In this document: positions 10,804 through 21,400 of the stretch, piece after piece
Position numbering within the stretch: position 1 is the first letter of the stretch
Layout: the number at the start of each line of letters is the position of its first letter
Source of the DNA: Paragyromitra xinjiangensis
Lineage: Eukaryota > Ascomycota > Pezizomycetes > Pezizales > Discinaceae
Direction: 5' to 3'
NCBI GenBank assembly: GCA_038503065.1
Contig: JBCAMK010000003.1
Location: 1,302,001-1,366,000 of the forward strand
Length of the DNA stretch: 64,000 nt
The notes under the pieces: generated by a model
Databases searched by the model: none
What the model saw: the letters and a program-made list of their open reading frames with translations, nothing else
What the model was told of the DNA's origin: nothing
Translations under genes and position numbers: made by a program

Positions 10804-12369
10804 ATGTCCAGCTCACCGACTAAAAAGCTCGTAGCCACAGCACGATCTCTTTCTCTCCCTGCTGGCCATCATGGTTCCACAGAGCTCCTCATTCGTCCAA
10901 ATATCGTCGCACGCAGCCACAGTATTCCTCACGTTGAGATAGACTATATTTCGTTAGATGAACTAGATATGCCAGGTAACCGCTACTAAATTTGTGGATT
11001 AGATCGGACTCCCGCTGACATTTAGCCTTATAAATAGAGATGATCCGCTCTGAGGGGCTGAAGTATAGCACCCCGGTTGAGTGTGAGCCGGGCGATTCAC
11101 ATCTAGGTTAGTACTTCGATTCCATTATTTTTAGCGATTGAGTGAGATGGGTTGTTCATGCTTGGGAAATAGCTGCGATTCACCACAAGGGTTCCTGGGT
11201 GGCTGAAGGGGTAGATGGAGAGGATGAAGAGATGAATGAGATGAGCGGAGAGAAAGCTCAGGAGCAAGCTTGCATTTCTGGTCAAGAGCAGGTGACTAAA
11301 GATCAGGCTCAAGAGTATTCACCTGCCGAAGCTGTATCAATTATTGGAGAAGGTGAACGAAATGAACTTAAACGCAAGCTCAGCCAAAAGGAAATCAATG
11401 GATATGAGGTTGACTATAAGCGCAGTAAACACGATGGTATGAGGTCACTTGGTGTTAGAGGTTGGGGTTTTGCTAATATTTAGGGAAATAGGGGCGGTGA
11501 ATTCAAAAATGGAAAATCGACAGCTAAATCTGGCCCCATACCACCAGGGTTTAGACGCCACAGACTTTATTCGTGGTATTGCTTGCAGCACTTGTGGCAA
11601 GGTGGTTACTTCGTCGAAAGAGTGGCTGATTCACGTTAATAAAAGCTTCAAGGAAGGAGCGAGAGAAGGTCATTTTTTCAGATGCTTGCCTTGTGGAGAG
11701 GTCTTTCAGTCCTTCAAATTGTTTAGGCTGCACATCTTGAACACTGGGCATGGTATACCTGAATCAAACGATACCGCTACAGGTTCAAAGGACATTGCTA
11801 CATCTTCAAGGAATTTTGCCACATCTTCGAAAGAAAACCCGATTCAAATCGACTCAGATTCTGATGATGAGATGGAAAATTGTATCACTACCGTCGCTGA
11901 AGACGGTATGCATGGAAAGAATAAGGACGACGAAGACGGCGGAGAGGACGAAGAAAACGAGAGGATGCAGAAACATAATCGAAGTGAAGGAGATAACAGT
12001 GCCGGAGGGAGTAATGGCGAATCCAGTCGTTCCCGAAGGTCGGATTCCATCTTCGGGCGCCTGAAGCCCCTCCCTGGACCACAAGACGGGACATTCCTCA
12101 GGCGGCTTCTGGACATAGAACGCGAGCGTCGGACGTTTGGAGTTGATAGCTCAGAATCTAACCGCCAAAAACTTCCATCTGAGTACCTGAATGTCGAAGT
12201 GAGAAAAATCGAACCTCGTGGCGGACCGGCCAACGAACCTGGCAACGGATATCACTCATTACCACCAAGACCAAACGTATACCCTACGGAAAGAGGGGAG
12301 AGGCGGGGATTACGCGGTAGAGTGTCTGTGGTGCCGCCAAAACCGGCGCCTTCTTGGGGATGGTATTAG
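10804..12369 (+). CDS. Orphan C2H2-like zinc-finger protein with acidic region
   Basis: Proposed exons 10804-10975, 11038-11106, 11173-11436 and 11492-12369 give 460 aa. Two Cys/His clusters sit near the start of the last exon: CSTCGKVV...H and CLPCGEVFQSFKLFRLH...H. The second matches C-x2-C-x12-H-x5-H, a C2H2 finger; the first is less regular. After them come three short ATxSK/ATSSR-type repeats, a Ser/Asp/Glu-rich acidic stretch (DEDGGEDEEN) and an Arg/Pro-rich tail. The N-terminal half is low complexity with one conserved-looking patch (HVEIDYISLDELDMP). This could be a nucleic-acid-binding or transcription-related protein, but no family is recognised. The third intron acceptor (11172) is the least certain; the 69-nt second exon also needs transcript support. 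Confidence 0.6.
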
Positions 12370-13213
12370 ATTGGTGTTTGAGTTGTGCACTTTTGGCGAA
12401 GTGAGTATCAACCTAGGTCTTGGGACCTATCTTCATTCTTTTCTCTTCTCATCGGTCCTAGGGGATCTGTCTCGGGATGGGAAAAATAATGGGTGGATCA
12501 AAAGTTGGGAGTTTTGTACATAATTGTTACGAAATTAAAGTAGCACGGTTTCCTGTTGGTCAATTCAGAAAGCATGACTCCTGAAATGTGAAGTAGATCA
12601 AATAGGCTATTGTTGTCGCTTGACTTCCGAACCTGTAATAAGCTACTTAATGCACTCTGCTCTCGTAAGATAAATATATCCTAAAACTGTATCCCTGAGC
12701 AAACAACACAGCTTTAGTGTAAGCTAACATTGGAATCAAGTACTGCGCCAAAATCTGTCTAAATGTAATTGATACTGCACCATAGCATTAATCCCACCGG
12801 TGGCCTAAATTTTGTAGAAAACATATCATGCATGTAGTTTTAAAACAAGCACATAGTTAAGTTCTACTGACGACCAAATCGAATCTTCACGGAAAGGTTG
12901 GTTCAACTCCGTTGCTCTCTCTTTCACCTGCCTCTTGGATCGGTTTCGGTTTTGGCTAGTCACCATCTCTATTTGTGTTTCAATGTATTCAAGAGTACGA
13001 GTGATGATATATGACTGACCGTATGAATGCCTGGTATTCCTCTGCGTTCAGAGATGTTTATTGAGTCACAATAGAAAGCCCGTAGTCTGCCTGTGCTAAA
13101 CGAACTATCCGTATCTTGACTACCTGCAAACAAAACCAAGCAAGTTCACGAAAAAAACAATATCAACAGACTTTTCCCTCCATCTAATATACCATACCAC
13201 CAACCCAATCCCA
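12370..13213. other. Intergenic region between convergent genes
   Basis: A shared 3' flank for the zinc-finger gene (+) and the cysteinyl-tRNA synthetase gene (-). AT-rich, no coding signal. Confidence 0.5.
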
Positions 13214-15892
13214 CTACGGCCCCTGCGCCAGCCACGCCTCGTGAACCTTCTTCTGCTTCTCCCACCCCTTCTTCAACACCTTCCCCCGACTCTTCGTCAC
13301 CTCCTTCCCCTCACTATCCTTCGTCGGCACACCATCCTCATCCCACTCGCTCCATTCCGCAGTTTTATACATATCTTTATGACTAACCTTCGCAATCTCC
13401 TCCTTCTTCCGATCCTCCTCTTCACGCTTTAGCCTCGCCTCCTCCTTCTTCCGCTCCTTCTCTGCTGTACGTCGGTCCTTTTCCTCACGCGCGGCGATGA
13501 GTTCTTCTGCCGCAGCGAACTTGATCAGCGCAGGTTTTCCATTCGCGCTATCGCGATCATCGAGCGCGACGCCGAGACTGGCGAGATCGTAGTCGCGGAG
13601 TCGGTCTGAGAGGAGGAGGAGGTCTTTCGAGGTGTTATCGGATGGGTTTGCGATTGCGAGTTGTCTAACAGCGTCGCGGAAGGAGCTGAGGGCGCGAAGG
13701 TAGGGCATGATGAGGTCTGTTGAGTCTGCTGTTGAGGAGGTGGGGTCGGACCAGCCGATTTTGTCTTCGCCGTTAGGGGTGGAGGAGGAGTCGAGGCCGA
13801 AGATGTTTACGATGCGGGTGATCCAGCGGGCGACTTCTTTGACGGAGTGGAGGGAGGGGGTGGTGGCCATGTATTTGTTGGTTTCGCTGATTAGGTCGGT
13901 TATTACTTTCATGGCTTCGGAGGTGTTGAAGTTGTCGCAGAGGGCGGTGTGGAGGTTTGTGCGTGCGGTGTCGAGTCTGGTTTGTGTTAGATTGGGTTTG
14001 GGGGAGGGGGAGGGGGATGTACTCTTTGTGGATTCCGTGTTCCAGTTCTCCGAATAACATCTCGACTTTCTCTCCGGAGCTTTCTCGGGCTGACTCTTCT
14101 GCTACTAGGGCTTTTACGTTACTGAAGAACTTGGTCACTGTGGTCTCCCATTTGTTTGCTTCTGCTAAAACACCCTCGCGGACTTCAATCCCCTCTTTCC
14201 ACCCGCCCATCAAGAAGACTACTCTCAACCCTCTCGCCGTCCACCCTCCACGCTCGAGCGCATCACGGATAGACACAAAGTTCTTGAGCGACTTTGACAT
14301 CTTCGATCCATGAATATTAAGATGTCCCATATGCAAGAAGTAATTAATCCACTGATGTCTCCCATCAGCAGTATCCGGGGCGCCATCACAGCAGCTGTAC
14401 TCAAGTTAGCCATCGAGTGAGTTTTCATGACAGAAACCACATACCCATCCCAATACGCCTCACTCTGCGCAATCTCATTATCGTGGTGTGGGAACGCCAG
14501 ATCAATACCTCCAGAATGAATATCCACCAGTCCGCCTAAAACCTCAGAACACATCACCGAACACTCGATATGCCATCCTGGCCGTCCTTTCCCCCATGGA
14601 CTCTCCCAGCTGGGTTCCCCCTCTTTACTCGCTTTCCATAACGCAAAGTCCTGTGGACTCTTTTTCTTCTCCGGTAGCGACTGTCCGTCAACTGTAGTTG
14701 GTAGTGTCGAGGTTTTATCGGATGCTAGCGCTCCTTCACCGTCCGCAATCAGTGCTTCGTCTCCACGATTCCATGGCTGGAGCTTCGCGTAGTGGTGGCC
14801 TGCGGCCTCGTACGCTGCGATATCAAAGTACACGCTGCCGTCGGCGGTGGGGTAGGCGAAGCCCTTGGAGACGAGTTTCTCGACGAAACGCACGTTCTCG
14901 GGGATGAACTCAGAGACACGAGTCACGATTGTCGGCGGGAGGACATTGAGTGTGCCCATGTCCTGGTTAAAGTGTCGTTCCCAGTAAGTCGATAGCTTCG
15001 AGAACACATCCTGTGAGTAAGAGCGGTTCTTATGGAGGCTGTCGAGGTAGGGGAGAAGGATCGAAGAGGCTGCAGCATAGAATGGTTCAGGCTCTTTAGG
15101 TGAGCTTGAAAGGGCTCGAGACGCAGAGAGGAGGGTTGTGAGGTGCATCTTTAGTTTCGTAGCGTTCTCATCGAGGGTTACGTCCTCTTCTTTTGAGTCT
15201 GGGTTGGATTTGCGCGCTTCTTCTTTCGAGGTGATGTCTATGAGGGTTTTATGAGATTTCTGAGCCCACGTCTGGAAGGCTTCGGGGGTGACTGTGTCTT
15301 TGTCGGTCTCGCCGGCGACCTTCGAGTTGAAGTAGGCCGTCCAGGCAGCCGTGACAGTGGAGGCCACATCCGGGGTGACTGAAGGGTTCTGGGAGATGAA
15401 TTCATCGAGGAGATGTTTCTGACGAGCGCGGAGGATGATCTACCGTCTATCAGTAACTGGCATGCTGTCAATGATGTGGAAACCCACTTTGTCGTCCACG
15501 TCTGTTACGTTCTGTACAAACTTGACATCGAAGCCGAAATAGTCCCTCATGATCCTCCGCAGCACGTCTGTAGTGACATAGTTCCGCGCGTGTCCGAGAT
15601 GGCCCGCATCGTAGACGGTCGGTCCGCAGCAGTACCAGGTTACTTTCTTTCCGCTGGGGTCGATGGGGACGAAGGGCTCCTTCTTCCGGGTGAGGGAGTT
15701 GTAGATTCGTAGAGGGGGGAGAGAGACGCCGGGGGGCGCTGGGGGACAGGTCCATGGGGGCTGTTCACGACGGGAGGTGGAGGCCATTCTGAGGGGAGTG
15801 CGGGCGGCGGAGAGGAAGCGCGACTTGAGGGAGCGGGACAGGAGGGGGGGGAGGCGGGGGAGGGCGGAGAGCGGGGAGGTGTAGAGGGGCAT
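13214..15892 (-). CDS. CRS1: Cysteinyl-tRNA synthetase, probably dual-targeted
   Basis: Exons 15892-15488, 15439-14445, 14394-14023 and 13976-13214 give 844 aa. It charges tRNA-Cys with cysteine. Class I signatures are clear: [15 protein letters not shown] (HIGH motif at 98-101), [16 protein letters not shown] with zinc/substrate histidines, and KMSKS at 498-502. The eukaryotic C-terminal extension is present and ends in a Lys/Glu-rich coiled region. Residues 1-35 are Arg/Ser/Leu-rich with no acidic residue, typical of a mitochondrial presequence. Met36 (codon at 15787-15785) then starts an alternative cytosolic form, MASTSRREQ. On the mRNA the first ATG has C at -3, whereas Met36 has A at -3 and G at +4. 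No second CysRS is visible here. All three introns are 46-50 nt. Confidence 0.95.
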
Positions 15893-16221
15893 GAGGAGCG
15901 GGGGAGGGGTTCAAAGTGACATCGGAGTCAACGATAGCGATTCCTTCTATTCCGAGAACGGATTCACAGCTCTGATCCTTGCGCGGAAAAAGAAAAGAGC
16001 TGCAGCTGTAGAGAGAGTATTCTGGATGTATTCCAGAAGAGTATTCGGAGTATTCGCAGTCTCGCCGCTGTTCACTCACCCGTCACGCTCCCCGGCGTGA
16101 CGTGACTGTACCGAACCGCCCGATCCCGACTCTGCCCGTCACTTCTCCTTTCTGTCCTCTCCATCACCCGCGCCACGATATCTCTCCACCCTCTCTCCCC
16201 TCCCCTCCCCCTCCGCACGCC
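15893..16221. promoter_or_regulatory. Divergent promoter of CysRS and DENN-protein genes
   Basis: A 329 bp gap separates the two start codons. The CysRS side is strongly G/A-rich on the + strand (runs of 4-8 G continue into the coding start at 15841-15905), and the DENN side is C/T-rich. No specific operator is recognised. Confidence 0.35.
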
Positions 16222-17948
16222 ATGAGGGAGAACGGGCACCTCCATGTGGATCTCGCCGACACGGCCAGCTCTGTTCCAAGAGAGCTGCCGCCGATCGCTG
16301 CGCTCTTTGTCATTACCTTCGACATTAAGGCCGGGTACGTCTTTACCTCGGCAGCTAGCTATACACTCAGCTAACAGGAGCTCTAGATACACTATTAGCT
16401 GGCGGAAGACCGCTCACGGTGGTAGGCGCTTCAACCCGGGGTATTCGCAGAGCTAACTGTCTCTCAGTTTCACTCGATGGCGTTGAATTCAAATCCCTCC
16501 CTTCAGGCCTGCACAATCTCGACGAAGACCTTGTGTTCGTTCCCTCCCCTCCTATACGGCCTTTACTGATGTCTACAGCTACTTCGTCCAAGCCCCGTAT
16601 GCTGGCGTCAGCGCATTCATCAAGGTCCCTGCGGCAGAAGCTGAGCGAAACGCGCTCATGCTCTCGGTGGGTATTCTTGTCCCCCTCTCGTATGGACGAC
16701 TTGGTCGGTCCTGGCGCCATGCCGAGAACCTCAAGAATCTAGCATCAAAGTTTGCAGCCGACACGTCAGATCACCGACTCCTCGAGGAGTACTACGAGAC
16801 ACACCAGATCCATGAGATGGCAGAAACAGAGACTGAGTCGCCTGTGGAGTCGCCGTCGAGTCTGAGGTATCGTCCAGCAGGTCGATATAAACCCCCGTTC
16901 GACAGACTCCACCATACACGGACTCGGTCAATCTCAGATACTACAGCGTTGGTCCCCTCTGGCCAAACCCTCAGTCCGTTTCACCCAGCTCTATCACTAG
17001 GAGAGTACGTAGATATGTTTGGCCCACTCATATTCCCACTCTACCGAGCTGCCCTGAACCGCCAACGGATCCTCCTCATAACCGGGGCCCCAGTCGAGCT
17101 AGCCTGCAACTTCGGTACCTCCCCTTCCCCCGTCTACATACACACCCACTGACCAACCAGTCTACGACATCTCCATCCTCTCCAACATCCCTCTCTCCGT
17201 CGCAGACCTCCTCTCCTCCGAACCCTCCCGTCTGCGCCCCCTCTTCTCCATCGGCGTCCACGACATCCCCTTCCTCGAAGCCGAAGCAGCCCACAACACC
17301 AACTCCCCCGACTCCCTCGGCGGCACACAGGGTTCCTGGGTAGCCTGCACCACCGACGGAGTCCTATACGTTAAATCTTCCCTCTACGACGTAGTCTGCA
17401 CCCTCCCCCCTCACCACAACAAAGACGCAACTAAACGTCTCTGGCCCGTCCTCGAATCCCCCGCTGGAACCCCCGTCCTCGCAACTCAACGCGATCTCGC
17501 ACGATACAGATCGCTCCGTCGTTCTCTCCGTCGCCATACCGACCACCACGAAGAAAAGGTCTGCGAGCGTCTCTCGTGGCGCGAAATCGCCTACACGAGT
17601 TTCATCTGGTGGGCGTCGGCGGGCGAGAAACGTCGTGATAGCGGTGGGGAGGAGGAAGAGGAGGATATGGAGTTGGTGAAGGAGAGTGAGGGGTTGGAGA
17701 TGGATGTTGTGGCTTATTTTCATAGAATGACGACGAGACTGTTGGGTGTTATGGCGGAGATTGTGGAGGAGGGGGATGAAGATGAGGATGTGTTTTTTAC
17801 GTTGGATGATGTGGAGAGGTTGGGGTTGGATCGGTATAGTGAGGGGGATGTGGCGTTTGTGAAGGCGCTTTGTAGGAGGTATTTTGGGAGGGAGGCGAGT
17901 GTGGAGGATGGGGGGTGGAATTGCTGTGCGGGTGGGAAGTGGTGTTAG
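16222..17948 (+). CDS. DUF4484 / Anr2-like DENN-type protein
   Basis: Exons 16222-16334, 16387-16421, 16468-16534, 16579-17114 and 17161-17948 encode 512 aa. The N terminus reads as a uDENN-like module (ALFVITFDIKAGYTISW, then LEFKSLPSGLH-type motif VEFKSLPSGLHNLDEDLVYF and YAGVSAFI), followed by a cDENN-like stretch with FGPLIFPLYRAALNRQRILL. This is the pattern of fungal DUF4484 proteins, related to yeast Anr2 and animal LCHN/DENND11, in the Avl9 superfamily. Such proteins are linked to membrane traffic and Rab regulation, but the biochemical role is not settled. Four small introns of 44-52 nt crowd the 5' third; the second exon is only 35 nt. The donor of intron 3 (GTTCGT at 16535) is unusual but needed to keep the frame. 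The last 80 codons are very G-rich. Confidence 0.82.
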
Positions 17949-18479
17949 TGGGGGGTTTTTGGGATGAAGGTAGGTGGTGGGTTAGAGGTGGAGCTTAAGG
18001 CGGTTTTTGGGTGAGGCAACAGGGGTTTTATGGTAGGATGGAGCAGGAAAAGATAGGAGCGGGTTGTAGAGTATAGGACTTAATTAATGGTTGAATGATA
18101 TTAGATATATCCCCTACTTTGGATGGTTGCGGAGGGAGTGGGTTATCACGTAGTGGCTGGAGGTTGGATGCTCGAGTGATTGCTTGTGATGCGGTAGGCT
18201 GTTTCTTTGGTTTGTGGGCTGGTAATTGGTTTGAGTTATGAATTCCTGTTGTGTGTGCTTTTGGGAAATTGGTTTTTGGAATTCCACAGGTGGGGATTCC
18301 AAGAGTTTATTACAGTTACTATTGGGGGATTTCTTGGTAGCAAGTGGTTGGTTTTATGAAGTTTAGTAGTTAGAATTTGAAGTTTATACTCTTGATACAG
18401 TAATGCTCTCCTAGTGGGCTCAACTCTTAGCGACCCATCATGAAAGATATTTTATTAATATCACTACCACTACATACAC
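17949..18479. other. Intergenic region between convergent genes
   Basis: Shared 3' flank of the DENN-protein gene (+) and UTP10 (-). No coding signal seen. Confidence 0.5.
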
Positions 18480-21400
18480 CTACGTCAACATAGCCTCTAA
18501 CTCTCCAGCCCCCAAGGACTCCTCCACCTTAACAATCAACCTCTGCACCGCCCTCTCCACATCCTCCTCATCATCCTCCATCAGCTCCGCAATAAACGGC
18601 ACACTCTCCGGCAACAACGGCAACCACTCTTCTCCCATCTTTGCATACAACTCCGTCATAGTCTCTACCGCAGCAAGTCTTACACCACCATCATCAGAGC
18701 GCATGTGTTGCAGCACCTGGGTGTTGATGAATTTAAAGTGGTCTTCGGATTGCGCTGAGTTTGCGAGCTCGACGATAGCAGGGGTGGTGAGTTTTGCTGT
18801 GGCTGCATTGAGGGAGGAGAGGAGGGGGGATGCGATCTTGTCGAAGTGGGTTGGGGATTGCCAGAAGTCTAGAATGGGATGGTTAGTAGTTGTTATGATA
18901 TGGTAGGGGTGGGATATACCTCGTTCGTCTGTGGAGAATCCAATAGTTAAGCTCTTCAAAACTGCCTCCCAGAGGTCTTGGTTCTCAACGCCTTTGGTGA
19001 TGACTTCTGCGGCGTTTTCTAGGACGTATCCATAGTATTCTGTTACTAGTGATTTGAGGTTGTCACATAGCGTTGTTAACAGGTTCCAGAATACGGTTAG
19101 TCTTTTGTTTCTACCCTCTGGATCGCTCTCTCTTAGGTCTTCTGCCGCCCACTCGAGAATTCTTAAGAACATTGGTTTGAAGATCGTGTCGTTTAGTTTA
19201 TACACCATCTGTAGTGCTACCTTCAAGGTGCGTTCCTCCAGATGCTCGACGTCTTCGTCGTCGAAATTGGAGGTACGACGGATATCGAACGCTAGGAGGA
19301 GGAATTGGAGGAGACTGGAGTGCATTTTTTGAACAGTTGATTTGGTTGCACCGTCGATGATCTTCTCCACGGTCGAGAGGACCTCGTCGACAGCCATGGT
19401 GCCTTGTTTAACTGCGTCGCTCCAAGTCTTCAATAAAGCGCTCATGACGGTCTTTGCATCCATGCTTGTTGCTACACTCGTTAATAGATCCTTCCTGACA
19501 CCTGTGGCTGTCTCCCCGTCGAATTCGTATGAGCCAGCGGAGCCATAGACTAATGGTAGCAACTTCAGTAAGTAGCTCGCCATGAAGGAGGGAACAGTCC
19601 CCACGAGTTCGTCCAAGAATGCAAACACAGCATTATGGAGCATCTCATGCGCTGCATCTTCTTGGATACTCGCCCGCAATTGGTCAAGTGCGAATGGCAC
19701 GGTTTTTGGCAGAACTGGCACAATGCGTCCGCCGAGACAGGAAGTCATAGAGGTTAAGCAGACGAGCGATAGCACGCGAAGACCATCGTCGGAGCTCTTC
19801 AGGCCGCCATCGCTAATAACAGCGTCGGCGAGACTGGCAATAATCGAGGGTTCTTGTTTGCCGTATTTAATTGTGACAGCGTCGATGCAAGATAGTGCGT
19901 CTGCCTTCAACTCATCTAGAGACGCACCAGAGACAATAGCAGCAATCTTAGGCATAAGCGCAAGAACAGCACTGCGAGAGGTAGCATTAGCTCTAGCTTC
20001 CGAAGTAACACGGTCCTTGAACGTCTTCAGAGCGCTTCGGCGGAACTGTAACCCTATTAGCTCTAGTCATCTCCATAGCATCTCACTCGCTTACCTTTGA
20101 TTCTGGCCTATCAATCAACGTCTCCACAACGTCCACAAACTGCGGCGTACTCAACAAATCCAACAAATGCTCCAGCACCCTCGAAACCTCACCGCCAATT
20201 TCCGAACCTCCATATTTCTCCCCCAACGCCAACGTCTTCTCCATCGCATCTGAGAAATACGCCCTCAACCTCGCCGCGTCGGCACTCTCACCCTTCAGCG
20301 CCCTCGTCGCTCGTATCTTCAGATTATCACTCTTCAACACCTCTGCTAACACCTGCAGTAACCTCCCTGCAAGATCCAATGGACGAGTGTCTTTCGATTC
20401 CTCAAAGATATGTCTCGCAAGGCTATCCGTCGAGGGTTCAAGCACACCAAGAACAACATCAAGATACTTAACCACATTCAACAACTGCGTCTCGGCCCCA
20501 AAGTTCCCTACCAGCATCGCACAGAACTCGCCGATATTCCCATCATCCGCTTTAACCTGACCCGCACCAAGCGTGACCTTATACCGCTCCGCCAGTTTCG
20601 CCAACAGCGTAAACAAGAACTCATCCACACCTAGCGTCTCCGTCAATGCCACAAACAATCTAACCCTTCTGTGCGCTGGAATATGCTTATAGCTCGCCAC
20701 AAACGTGCTGATCAGTTCCGCCGCGCCAACAACTGGGTTACCACCTTGGTCTTGGAGAGACCTGACAAGCGGCGGGATTACACGCTGGATGGTCTGCTCG
20801 ATGACATGCGCAGAGTACTCGTCGTCTTGGCGAAGGGTGTTGGCGCCCATGAAGGTGAAGATGGGCATAACACTGTGTTTGACGACATCAGGAGCGACAT
20901 CGGCGAGGGAAGCGAGAAGGAGGAGTGCACTATTTTGGACTTGTGGAGATGCGGTGGAACGGATGGTGTTGACGAGGACGTCGGCGCGGACGCTGGAGTC
21001 GAGATTTATAGATTTGGAGTCCTGATCGCTGTTAGCTGTGTACAATGTCAATTATGAGAATACCACATACCTTATAGCTCTTAATAATAGCTCCCATACA
21101 AGAAAGTAGTACACCATGAAGATACGCAATCCCCGAATACTCCACACTCCCCACATCCGCCAACACACCAAACAAGTTCCTCAAAAGATCCGGATGCTTC
21201 TGCGCACCCTGTCCTTCCAGCAGCTCAGAAACCACCGTAACCCTCCTCAACGCCACTGCCTGGTCCTCTTCATTCTCGATCTGTGCAACTAACATCGATG
21301 TCCTCTGTCTCTTATTCTTAGTCCCGACACCACCGCCAGGCAGCGCTACCTTCAGCTGAGATCTCGACTTCTCAAAGAACCGACTAAACACCTCCGTAGG

